A DNA stretch of 64,000 nt from the NCBI RefSeq assembly GCF_051020955.1, contig NC_135018.1:8743939-8807938 (forward strand), given 5' to 3'. The first letter of the stretch is position 1. Every line of letters begins with the position of its first letter. The notes below the pieces were generated by a model. That model did no database searches, was not told where the DNA came from, and saw only the letters and a program-made list of their open reading frames with translations. The stretch comes from Megalopta genalis (taxonomy: Eukaryota; Arthropoda; Insecta; Hymenoptera; Halictidae). The position numbers and the translations under genes are program-made. This document shows positions 34,255 to 45,609 of the stretch, in pieces.

Positions 34255-34572
34255 TTATGTTATACTATATATTATAGTATACAGAGTATGCTATATATTA
34301 CAGTATATTTATAGTATACTATATATTGTGCTATATATGTATACTATATATTATGCTATATATTACAGTACATATATTGTACGATACTATATTATAGTAT
34401 ACATAGTATACCATATAGTATACTATATATATATATAGTATACCATATAGTATACATACATAGTATTCCATATCGTATACTATATATATGTATATTATAG
34501 TATACATTATATACCATATATTATAGTACACATATAGTATACTATATATTACAATATAATATATAGTAGAAT
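34255..34572. repeat. AT-rich TATAGTATACTATATA repeat
   Basis: An irregular array of ATAGTATAC/GTATACTAT palindromes. The tyrosine/isoleucine-rich frame on the minus strand is an artefact of this repeat. Confidence 0.9.
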
Positions 34573-35150
34573 TATACTGTAACTTGAAACCTTGAAACAA
34601 CGCTAAAATAACAAAACCGGTCGACCATCGATCAACGAAATTTTATTGCCGCGATGATAACGTTCGCGTTCGAATCGACGTTACTCGTAATCGAAGGATA
34701 AGATCGAACTAAACGCGAAGCAACAGTACCACGGATTCGTTGGAATTTTAAGATCGGCGGCTACCCGGCGATGAAGATCGCGAGAAAGAAGAAGAACGCG
34801 AAAATAGCGTGCGCGTCGTGCCCAGGATGCGTATCTCTCGGCTGGAAATCTGGCACATATTTGAATAACTCGTATCGGGACGAAGACTAACGGTACGCGT
34901 GCACGTCCATGCAATGCGATATTAAAACTGCCTCGAAACCACCAAACGCTCGGAAACCTACGGAAGAATATTCCCATAAGCGTTTATCGATATTACCAGA
35001 ACGCTATCGATATATCGATGACTCTGCGAGTTCGACGGATCGATGCTATTTTCGAAACGACTTCACACCTTCGAAGACCTGATCGTAACAGAGAGCGAGA
35101 GTGAGAGAGAAAGAGGGAGGGGGGAGGGGGGGAGTGCCTATAGTTGGACA
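34573..35150. other. Non-coding DNA
   Basis: A GA-rich tract at 35094-35133. No gene. Confidence 0.4.
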
Positions 35151-35340
35151 TTAATAGACAGCGGATTTCTATGCAAAATATAAAATTGTCTGCATCAATT
35201 GCAAGACGTAGGAGCCAAGTGCAATCTCGTTTCTGTCTTAAATAATTTTGGCAAGCAGTAATTAACATAACAACATTCGTAGTTTCTTTTGATCTTGTCA
35301 CTATTCAACAAATGCATAAAATCCGCAGTCCAGTCATTAA
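35151..35340. mobile_element. CTGCGGATTTTATGCA-family MITE
   Basis: The left end (CAGCGGATTTCTATGCA) and the right end, read inward (GACTGGACTGCGGATTTTAT), form inverted repeats. TTAA-like bases lie at both margins. Related copies are at about 42010-42215 and 51071-51350. Confidence 0.6.
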
Positions 35341-36427
35341 AGTAATGATAAACCCGTGGGCTGCGGATAATTTTCACAACTGTAATATTGACAATGTTTA
35401 TAACAATTGCAAGCTCTGTTCAGCAATTTTACAAAACATATTTCCGTAGACGTTTCTTCCAGTCTCGTTATCCTTTCTTTTGTTCCAAATGTAACAGCAA
35501 ATTATTTTATTTAATTGCAGAAAATTGGGTAATCAACGACGCGAATACTCCGGGTCAAAATTGACCTCGCCACCGCTTTGCGAAGGTTAAAGTAATGAGA
35601 AACGATCGGACGAGTACCAGAATGTAGCCAGAAACGATCGGAATGTTTCGTATACGAAGTAAATGTCCGGATGAATCAACGTTCGATTCCCCGTTTGCGT
35701 CGCGGAATAATTCGAGTAGTACGATTATAATTTAAGTAGAATGATATAGCGTCGGGGCGGCGCAAACAAGAAGAGAAACGCGGTTCCGAGGGAACGTTCT
35801 GGTTGGCGTTGCACCATGGAAAGAGGTTGAAGAGCACGGGGAGAAGAGGGGTGGAAGCAACAGGCGAGGAAAAGAAATTGAAATCAGAGTTTCTATGTAT
35901 GCCGCATCGCGTTGGCGCGCGTATGCGAGCCGCTTCGGAGCAGAAATTATGCTCGAACTGGCGCATAACGATAATGTGCATAACTTATGCGCGTAGAGTG
36001 TAGAGTGCCGCGAGTAAGCCGCGCCGGAGCATCGGCGTTGCTATATGGAAACCCGGCATGCTAAAATATCGAAAGATCCCGAATGGCAATAACGTTGACT
36101 AAACACGTGCGCGGGCGCGAGAGCGGCTCTCCTCGCCCTCTCGCGCCTCTCTCTCTCTGCTCGATAAGGAATGCAATCGCGACGGGAGAGGGCCGAACAA
36201 TAATGGCCGGTCAGCCGATCGGAGCTCGTTATCGAAGCCAAATTAATTTCGGATCGGCGAGAAAGAAACGGTCGACTAAATTTTCTGTCCACCCGCGATT
36301 TGCGAAATTTTCGCGTTCTTTGATTCAACATTTTGTTCTGATCTCAGGACGTATTCAGCGCAGATATTCAAAGATAGACCATACCTTTGGAAACGCAATT
36401 TTAACACTAATATTTAACGAAAGCCTA
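35341..36427. other. Non-coding DNA
   Basis: CpG-rich. No feature recognised apart from a CTCTCTCTCT run near 36147-36160. Confidence 0.4.
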
Positions 36428-36431
36428 TTAA

Positions 36432-36614
36432 CCGTTTGCACTCGTGTGATGACATCTCCGAAATTGTTATGTCACGTTCCAACGTCATTTTTTTGTTATC
36501 AAAGTTTAGATTTAAAAAATTGTTAAAAGCGTAACCATTGCTTATGAGTCGCAAGACTCAATTTCATAGGTGAGAAAAATTATTCACAGTTAAAATGGCT
36601 TCGAGTGCAGAACG
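36432..36614 (+). mobile_element. TTAA-flanked MITE, TTTGCACTCGA family, copy 2
   Basis: TTAA at 36428-36431 and 36615-36618. The left end is CGTTTGCACTCGTGTGATG and the right end AAATGGCTTCGAGTGCAGAACG. Its right TTAA is also the left TTAA of the next element. Confidence 0.75.
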
Positions 36615-36618
36615 TTAA

Positions 36619-37433
36619 CCTTTTGGGTACGGCTGAATTCTGCGCGAGGCTATTTCTATGGACGGCAGAGTCTGATGTGTACTGTACAGAGTCTGATACT
36701 GTATATACAAGAGGTGTCCCAAAAATGTCTCGCAATCCGAAAGTGGCGGGTTCCTCAGGCCATTTGAAGCAACTTTTTCCTTTACAAAAATTTTCTCCGA
36801 GGCACCGTTAACGAGTTATTAACGAAAAACAGTGACCAATGAGAGGTGAGATATGCTAGCGCAAGGCGGCCGAGCGGATGAGCGAAACTGGATTTCGACT
36901 GCTCGTTGGTTCGGTCGCCTCGCGGCAGCTAAGCTCGCGTGAGCCAACGGCGCCAGCGGTCAAGCGCGAATCCCAGCTCAGCTGGCGCGAGGCGGCCGAG
37001 ACAACGGCGCCAGCGGTCGAGCGGTCGAATCCCAGTTCCGCCGATTAGCTCGGCCACCTAGCGCTAGGCGAGCTCGCCTCTCATTGGTCAGTGTTTTTCG
37101 TTAATAATTCGTAAACAAAGCCACGGGTTGCATTTTCGCTAAGGAAAAAGTTACCTCAAATGATCCCAGAAACTTCTCATTTCCGGTTTGCGAGACATTT
37201 TTGGGACACCCTGTAGACTGTTGTAAATCGATGTGAAGACAAAAGAAGTGTGAAACAATGCATATGAAGACGATTATTTGATTCAAACGATGAGCGAGTG
37301 AGCTACTAGAGCAAGCCACTATAGTGGCGCGTCGTCCAGAGAGATGACATCCGCGAAAGCCACTGTAGTGGTGTGTCGTTCTGAAAGATGACATCCGCGA
37401 AAGCCACTATAGTGGCGCGTCGTGCCTAAAAAG
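36619..37433 (-). mobile_element. TTAA-flanked piggyBac-type MITE, ATAGTGG family, copy 2 (composite)
   Basis: TTAA at 36615-36618 and 37434-37437. It is an inverted copy of the element at 1027-1848 along its whole length, including the internal foldback. It has three palindromes instead of four (37315, 37359, 37403), again 44 bp apart. The terminal one ends 17 bp from the TTAA; the middle one carries two substitutions. Confidence 0.85.
36707..37213. mobile_element. CAGGGTGTCC foldback element nested in the ATAGTGG MITE
   Basis: The left end is altered (CAAGAGGTGTCCC) and the right end intact (GGGACACCCTG). One arm is variant 1 (GAGGCACCGTTAACGAG) and the other partly variant 2 (AAACAAAGCCACGGG). 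It occupies the same position in the host MITE as the foldback in the copy at 1027. Confidence 0.8.
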
Positions 37434-37437
37434 TTAA

Positions 37438-40400
37438 CACTTCGAGGCGTACGACTTTAAAGAAAATGAAAACCCAAGCGGCGCAGAATATGTATGCCGT
37501 TATGAAAGACAAAAAAATTCACCGCATCACAGAATTCGCGAACCTTAATCGCAACAGCGTCGACAACTTGCTGATGCGTTTCGACTTGTGCAAATGTTTG
37601 TTTTCGCGTATTTTTACGCATTTTCACCGTTGGCACATAGCATTGCCAACCAATTAAAATATTGAACTATTGCTGCTATGGATCTTGCGTTATCTTCCGT
37701 GATATTCTTTATTCTGTTTTCGTCCTCTAGGAAATGAGACATTTCCCGCAAGTAGAAGAATCGAGCAATGATCGAACGCGCCTGCAAATTTTCTTTCATT
37801 AGTCACCGATCGACGAGCATTTCCATCGAACGGAAACGTTTAACGAAGCCAGGTCTAATTAAACCGTGCACAATTTCGCTGTCTGTCGACGACGTGACGC
37901 GAGCGTGGCCAGTACGGCTGCGCGACGTTTATTTATTTATTCATTTGTTTATTGAATGGGAAGCTAGCCATTAGTTATAAAATTACGAAACATAAAAATA
38001 TGAAATTATGCAGGTTTTAGGATGAGAAAGGTAAAAGTGTAACACGCGGTATAGTGACGATTTATTAATTATCATTACGATTTATTAATTACGAACATAG
38101 ATGGGGTTCGAACACGTTACCCAACCTATGAGTAAACCGGGAAGTATAAACACTGGAAAAACGAAGAACGAGAAACGAAGATGGAAAAGCACACACGACG
38201 AGTTACAGATGCGAGATAAGAGAAGAAGACGGCACCCGCACCTGGAACGATAGGCAGCCACAGCCAAACGACGCATGACGCCTCGGCGGACATTAATGAG
38301 AGAACATAAACGAAACAGAGTCTAGCGGAGTTCCTTATTCTCACGCTTGTCTTTCGACGGGCTCGAACGCCGGACGTTTCTTTAGCTGGCCGATGTCTGA
38401 CCCTTGAACACACGGCTGAGCCTAATCACCGCGACCTTCCGTTCCTTGCAAACACAGGATTAATTAAAATCGTGTTAACCCTATTTAGAAAGGCCATTTA
38501 TCGCGCGCATCGCGCGAGTGCTGTTCGAGCGTCCCTTATCAATAATAAATCTCGTCGTGCGCGAGGTACGAACGCGTTCGTGGAAAAATGGATACGTGTT
38601 TGATTTTTAACGGGAAACGGAACGGGAAAGTGCGACGTTCGCTTCACGCTAGAACTACCGAATCCGAAAAGCGATTAGTGCGTATCGTTTTACAACAATG
38701 GCAAAATGGGACCTATCCAAATTACGATATCGATTATAACATATATGCTTGAATAAAGAATAAAACATTTTTACCAGATCAAGAATTGTAAGATCAAATA
38801 TCAGAAACCAGTTGTCTTGACTAGTATGGTCGGGAAGTTATCCATCAGTTGCAAAATCACAAAAAAAGGAAAAATTACGGAGGTTTATTTATTACCTCTG
38901 GACGTCGAGACAGCGAACTTTAGGTATTTATGAGAAAAAACGAGCAGAAGTGATATTGAATAGAGTCTTATTAGGGACCCCGACCTATTCAATGGATGGG
39001 AGAAAGATGACAGATAATTCAAGATGTCGACGCATTATTCTCGACTAATCAACACTGAGCCTACCGAGCACCAAAAACATTTGAAACTGTGCTGTTTCAT
39101 ATAGATGACAACACCGAGTTTATTTAGATTTTTCGTCGTTACATTTAATCATCTCCCTCGCGACTTGAACAATTTTAATAAAAGAAATTTGGCGGGAGAG
39201 GGAAGAACGGAACAGAATTTGTAATTCGATGTTTTAACGAAAACGCTTTGAATGCGTATTACGCGCTGAAATCTTCTCGCGATTAACATCGACCGTCCGA
39301 TATCGATGCTTTTTTTTATAGCATTTGTCGGATACGGAACGTGGTTAACCAGCATTCGTTTTTAATGATCGTTGAAATAAATCTCTCGACGCTTACGTCT
39401 TACGATCACTTTGTAGCTCGTTCGCCTGGGCATGCACGACATTGCACGGACGTTTACGGCCGTTTCTCTGTCAGGGGGCGAACGCGCGAGTCGAAATTGT
39501 CCGTAGGAAGCGGAACAAGGGTTTCTAAGCGATTCGAATGGGCGGGGGAGCAGGGTCCATCGCGGATTCGATACCGTTACGAAGGGACGCCTGGCCTCTG
39601 CGACCGGTTCCAAGGGCCGAACGGGCTCTCGGACAGAGGAAACGAGGAAAAGTGGAAAATGGGAGATTCGGGGATCGGGTGTCGGGAGGAAGACGAAGGG
39701 GGCAAACGCGGAGAGCGAGGCGAGACAAATAAATAGGGAGCCGCGATAGCGTAAATAGTAACATAATACCGCATAATGGGGGCATAACGTGGCTCGGTAA
39801 TGCCGTCGGTGCATCACCGCGTAGAAGTTACGGCAGGTCGGCCTTTGTCCGCCGCGCCGTCAACGGACTGGACCCCGAGGCCGCGTTATTAAGCGTTTTA
39901 TAAGGCCCCGAGGAGAGGATCGCGGGCCCCTTGTCCTAGGAGAGCGAACCGTTTCCACAGCATAACCCCGTCGACGTTATAAATTCGACCTGTTCCCGTG
40001 CCGTTGCCGGTACGAACACCTGGACCGCTCTCCGGCTGAACTTGAGATCGCAAACGATCCTCCGGCATTTTTCACCGAGGCAAACCATAACGACCAGCCT
40101 TCGCCTCGCCTCGCCTCGCCTCGGGACTGCTGGACTTCTCGCGGCCTGCGGCAATTAAAACGCGTTTAATGCACTGTCCAACAAATTTTAAGTTCTTCCA
40201 GATTTTCTAGCATCCAATGGGCGACCCTTGTACAGCGCCGCTTACCAGGCACGAGCCCGGAAACGAAATTGCCGTGCAGTTTTCGAAAAATTCGAACGTA
40301 GGTGTCCGATTTTGAACAAAAATCAGACATCGCGTGCAAACTAGAAACGTTAGGAAGCTCTAATTGGTCTCGGAACGTGGAGAAGAGATTCCCGAATACG

Positions 40401-42009
40401 TCGGTATCGACATTTATATCATTCCATGCTCCTAGGCACCGCTAATATCTTATTTTTGTCAAAGATTGGACGTCTTTACGGAAGTTCGAATTCTTCGAAA
40501 ACAGAGGATGACAAAGCAATTCTAGAAAGATCGCCCATTGGATAACAGAGAATCTATAAAATGTTAAAATTGGTTTGACAGTGTGTTCAAACGCTTAAAC
40601 AACATCTCGCAGCCGCGTTTTTGCTTCTCCTCTGCGAACCGCAGACGAGAGTTCGATCTCGTGCTCTTTCAATATTCGGTTCAATGTTCGTAGTAAGATT
40701 CATCGTCCACGCGTTTGCTTCGATGTTCGGATAGAAAGAGAACCGAGGCTGAGGCGGTTTCAGCGGCGAAGGTGATTCACGGGTTGGTGCGTAATTTGCG
40801 GAGACTTTAACGGGAGGATAGAGATGTTCGGCGCGAGGCTGTGTCGCGGAACAAGGAAAACGCGCGGTTCGACAAGGTCTCCGTGTTATTACGAGTACCA
40901 GCACTTTATTCGCGTACGCGTGACGCGATCTTGTTCCTTCGATTCGACGATAAGATCGTGTTCGCCTCTTGTTTGGCAGCTCGAGGCGCGACCGAGCATT
41001 TATTACACGCGCGGTGATCACGGGTTGCGCAGGAGTTTGTCGAATATTTTTTACCTTTTGAACACCGACGATCGATTCGGAACGGAGATTCGACGGCATT
41101 ACGAGCTGCATAATTCCGCCAACAGGAATAACCCATGAGCCGCTCTCGGTGTGCTAGAAATTAAGCAAACGAACGGTCGCGACGCGTCACCGGAATTATA
41201 TGTTTTGTCAAGTAACAGGATGCCGCTGGAACTTCAAAGCGACCGTTTCGAAAACTTCGTTCGTTCTTTTAGCAGGCTCGCATCGATCATGCGGACCACT
41301 TTTTCCGTCTCTTGTTTATCCCCTGCCGTAGCTTTTGCCGATTTAATTGGGAGCTCGCAAGTGTCCGAATAAAAACGCCGATAAAGACAACGATCGAAAA
41401 TGGCGAAACAAACGACCTAACGACTCGAACGATCAAACCGAGGAGATTGCAACGAGGAGAACGAACAATGCAGTTGCAACAATATGTACACTATTCTGGC
41501 TGTAACGATTTCGCCAATGTTATCGATTTACGAATATTGCGTGTGTCTTTTTTTTTACAACGATATTATACTCAAGAAACAACGTTTACATAATCTCGCA
41601 GATCGTATTAACTTTTTGCCGAATCAAAGTAACCTTATCGCAGGTTTTATTCATCTTTTCGCAAATTAAATTCCCCTTTTTGCGAACGAAAGATCTGATC
41701 AAAATAATTAGAAATCAGTGAGTTTGATTTGCGAAAAGCGAACACGATTTACGAAAGGATTAATAATGAGCGCGAAACCTGCACCGCTTAACACCAAACG
41801 TACTGTCGCCGTCCAAACGACCGGTCACATATTTTTGATTTTCTAATTGTTGAAACCGTGAAGACTCTTCCTTAAGAAACGATTCAATCAATTTCTTTAC
41901 TCGAGCATGCATTGTAATAAAAATGGCGGTAGGTTTACATAAATATACAGTCCTTTTATCGTTATAAAGCAATGCACTTTAATCACGTTTAGAGCTCGAC
42001 AGGTTTAAT
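37438..42009. other. Non-coding DNA
   Basis: About 4.6 kb with no supported gene. GC-rich stretches at 39400-40160 and 40600-41120 are open on several frames by composition alone. A CGCCT repeat lies at 40103-40125. Confidence 0.45.
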
Positions 42010-42215
42010 ATACGCTGCATATTTTTCTGCAAAATCAGAAACGTCTGCGTCAATTGCCGGAAATAGCAGGCGAAGTGCAATTTTTGTTATTCCTGAGATA
42101 ATTTTGATAAATTGAAGTTGATACATCAACATTCTTAATTTCATTCAATCTTTTCACTACTTTATATTTCGCATATCAACGTTTGCCATATATGCATAAA
42201 ATACGCAGTCTAGTT
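42010..42215. mobile_element. CTGCGGATTTTATGCA-family MITE, diverged
   Basis: The left end is GCTGCATATTTTTCTGCAAAA and the right end reads inward CTAGACTGCGTATTTTATGC. The internal block GCGTCAATTGCC...GAAGTGCAATTTTTGTT matches the copy at 35151. Confidence 0.55.
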
Positions 42216-42224
42216 TAGTGTTAA

Positions 42225-42469
42225 CCTTTTGCAATCGAGTGATGGCTCTGAGGCAGCACTACAAATTGTTCTACCGCGTGCCACGATAATTTTCACATTA
42301 TCAAATTTGTTTATATTTAAAAAAAGAACTGTCGACAGTGTAACTGTTGCATGAGTCACAGTGCTCAATTTTATATGCATGAAATGCAAATAAGTCATGT
42401 AAAACGTAAATACTGTGGGTAGAAAAGCTATTTCGGGTTCAGAGTTAAAATGGTTTCGCGCTCGAAGGC
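42225..42469 (+). mobile_element. TTAA-flanked MITE, TTTGCACTCGA family, copy 3
   Basis: Left TTAA at 42221-42224; the right site is degenerate (TCAA, 42470-42473). It shares GAGTGATGGCTCTGAGGCAGC and AGTTAAAATGGTTTCGCGCTC with copies at 10853 and 36432. Confidence 0.65.
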
Positions 42470-42473
42470 TCAA

Positions 42474-43050
42474 CTTCCGTGCAAACGACAGAAGCGAAAA
42501 AAGAAATGGAAGAGCGACGGTATCTTGAAGAAAAAACGGTCGACAGCGAATTTGAGAGAGCGTGGAACACGGGAAACAGTTGGTTAGCGATGATCGTTTC
42601 TAAAGGTCTCCCCTCCCCTCCGTCTCCGCGAGAAACGCGGTTAGGTGTTCCGCGGCTGCTACTCCGACCGCATAATCGAGTCTTGTTAATAATTGCCTCA
42701 TTATTGCGCGCCGTTGCGCCGCATCGCTTGTAGCCGAGATATTGGCAGTGTTCGCTATTAATAACACTTTGCCGCCCACGCATCGGCATTGTTGCGAGTG
42801 GGGACCCGCGCATTTCACGTGTGCACGCCGCGATCACGGTGCATTACATTACGATGCACCGTCGCGCGGTAAGGCGGCGGCGCGTCGGCGTCGTCGTCGT
42901 CGTCGTTCTCGGTGCATGCACCGAGCACGAGCACAACCACGAGCACAGAGCACGAGCACCGGTCCAACAAAGGCGCGAAAAGCCCGCGTTTCGCATAATC
43001 GAACGATTCAATTCTACCGATGCGGGTCCCCAATCGAACCGCATTTTCGA

Positions 43051-43085
<35 letters not shown>

Positions 43086-45435
43086 TCCTCTGTCTCTCTT
43101 CTCTCTCCTTGTCTCTCGAGATTCGCGAAGAATCTCAGAAATTTCGAGGACGCAGATCGCAGCGTTGCAACCAACGCGAATCGAAACGCATGGCTTCCGC
43201 TGTGCCATCCGAAACACATTCTGTTCGGTCGCGTCGCGCGAAGTGCACACTTCCAATTATCCAAGTCAGATCTAAATCGTGTCAGATCATTCGCGTCAGA
43301 TCGTTCGGGACACGTTTCGTTTGTTTGACGGAAACGCGTTGGCATAAGCGCAAGCGGGCGCGTGTTCGATCGATTCCGTTCCCGGTGCATAAACATTATT
43401 ATCCGTTCGTCTAGTTCTTTTTCACAATTGCTCGGAATTTTCACATGCATCGTTAAGTTCCACGGAACAATTGTCCGTAGGTAGGAATGTCTTAAAAACT
43501 ATGTCGAAACGAGTTGTGAAATGACTTTCCGTGACACGATTCGAACGGCGTTTAAGGTATTCCGGTAAATAGCAGCTCCGACGAGATTAAAATTCGTTGC
43601 ATCTAATAAGTCGTTAATAAACGCGACACGGTCGGCAGCGCCGGCGAAACTGCCGGGGCAGTTAACGCGGCCGTAAAGCGGTATCGGGATCGTAGTTTCC
43701 AGGCGAACGACAAACACCGCCAGTCACTTTACAATTCTTTATTAAGTAGCCGTTTTTCCCCGTCTGGATTCGCCGGTAAACTACTAATCGGAAAGGCCGG
43801 ACCCTGTTCAGGACGAGGCGAGGCTCGCGACGGACGCGACGCGAGAACGATTCGCAGATCGGTATCGTGTAGAACAATAATAACGCTAACCGTAACAGCC
43901 CACCGGTGGACCGACGCGAACAGAGAGAAAAAAAGGAGCAGAAGAAACGCAGCGGACCGTACGCGTAGAAACGGCCGAGACGCATTTTATAAATACCAGA
44001 ACCACCCATGGATCGTTTCTTCTCTTTTTTTACCTCCGATAAATCGACCGATCGTTTAGCAGCCACGCTCGTCCGATCTGTATCGAGATCGTATCGGGAT
44101 CGTTGCGCACGGGGCTCTATGGGTTTTTTATGACGCGTACGTGGGTGATCGACATTCTTCCGGGTGGCTGATTTAAAAGCGGAGCGAGGTTCTGCGTAAT
44201 CGCGGTGAACGATTTCTGCGCGGCCGCGCGTACGTATCCGGAAGCGCTCGGACTCGGATCAACGGTTATTCGTACACACTTTTTTATTCGGCTTTTTTGT
44301 CTCTGTTTTCGGGAACGATCTACGACCTACGACGATCGGCAGCGTTCGACCGCGTGGAGCAGAGAAAAGAACCGATCGCAGAATCATTTTTCTAAGAAAC
44401 ATGCTCGTCGTCGGTTATGGAGAAAAACCGGGAGCAGTGCGAGAGACAAAAAGAGAGGGAGGGAGTGTGTGTGTGTGTGTGTGAGAGAGAGAGAAAGAGA
44501 AACACGGGCATAAAAACTAGGATCGCTGGTCGTATCGTGGCACGTGGTTCTTAACAATCGATACGACTCACTGCTTAGCGCGACGTGGTTTTCCCAGATA
44601 CAAATCTTCGTTCGCGCTGCGAAACGATTTTCTTATTAAGGATCGTTACGATCGGTATCTGTCGGCCGTCCAACGCGACTGAAATCTGCCGCAACGATCG
44701 AGGAATTATACCGCGATGGAAACTGCACCGTTCCGTTTGCGATAATCGGCGTGTCCTGTTCCTGGTTACACGCTCGCGGAATCGCGTTAACGATTTACGA
44801 TGGCAAGTTCAACGTCCTCGTTTCCCGCCCGAAAAACGTCGACACGGGTGCAAGCTTTTGCTCCCCACGCGAACACGATCGGACGTTCGTTAGAAGCGAT
44901 CAAAATGTTCTACTGGAACATTTGACGACTAGTAGTCACGCTCGACGATTGTTCTAGGAAAAATCTGCGACAGCGTAGGCGGGTACTTCCGCTCGGTCGC
45001 AAACGAGAGAAATATTTTTCAACGATAATAGTAATAATAACGATGACGATAATAACAATGAAACTGTAATTCAAACTGTTCGCATACGTAAGATCATGGG
45101 TCCGTCTGGACCCGAACGTGGGGCTGCGCGTGAACGCTCAAACGCCGGTACTGCGAGGGTTAAACATTGTGTTTATTAAATGAAACTCGTTATTCATCGT
45201 CAAATTTCTTTCTTCACGATTATCTTCGCAACGATATGCTAGTCACGGCGACTGATTCGTCCATTTCGCTTCGTTTGCATTCATGGTTCTACGCGAGAGT
45301 ACACCGCAGTCAAAGGGTTAATATCGAGTAATTACCGTTCCGAGAGCTAACTTCCTATTTCCTCGTGTAAAAGGACCCGAAAATCGTGATCCGACCCTGA
45401 TTCGATCTCGCGTCGCTCGCCTGTAGCTGTTTACG
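42474..45435. other. Non-coding DNA with microsatellites
   Basis: A long (CT)n run with interruptions at 43049-43115 and (GT)n(GA)n at 44464-44498. CpG-rich flanks (42800-43450, 43650-44100) are open in several frames without domains. No supported gene. Confidence 0.5.
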
Positions 45436-45609
45436 CAGTAAATTCTCCCTAATTGACGCTCAGATTGGACACAAAAATGGACAATTTGGGGAGAGGAGAC
45501 ACGATTATTATTCGAGTCGTCGAAAATCGGCAACTACAATCGTATCTCCTCTTCCGAAATTGTCCGTCGTTCGCGTACAATCCGAGCGTCAATTAGAGAT
45601 CATTTACTG
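45436..45609. mobile_element. CAGTAAATTCTC hairpin element, copy 3
   Basis: The left end is CAGTAAATTCTCCCTAATTG and the right end AATTAGAGATCATTTACTG. Arms contain GACGCTCAGATTGGAC and AAAAATGGACAATTTGGGGA, mirrored around a short loop near 45530. It has the clearest ends of the family. Confidence 0.8.

Noticed and set aside
37466..37657. 63-residue frame MKTQAAQNMYAVMKDKK..., possible gene fragment
   Set aside because: Helical-looking composition but short, with no family recognised and no splice or repeat context. Not enough to call.
42815..43450. 211- and 197-residue frames on opposite strands
   Set aside because: Both run through the (CT)n microsatellite and CpG-rich flanks; the residues mirror the repeat.
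45098..45320. Palindrome GGGTCCGTCTGGACCC followed by GAGGGTTAA, and a later AAAGGGTTAA, as TTAA elements
   Set aside because: Left ends could not be identified, and the palindrome lies about 46 bp from the TTAA instead of 14-17 bp.
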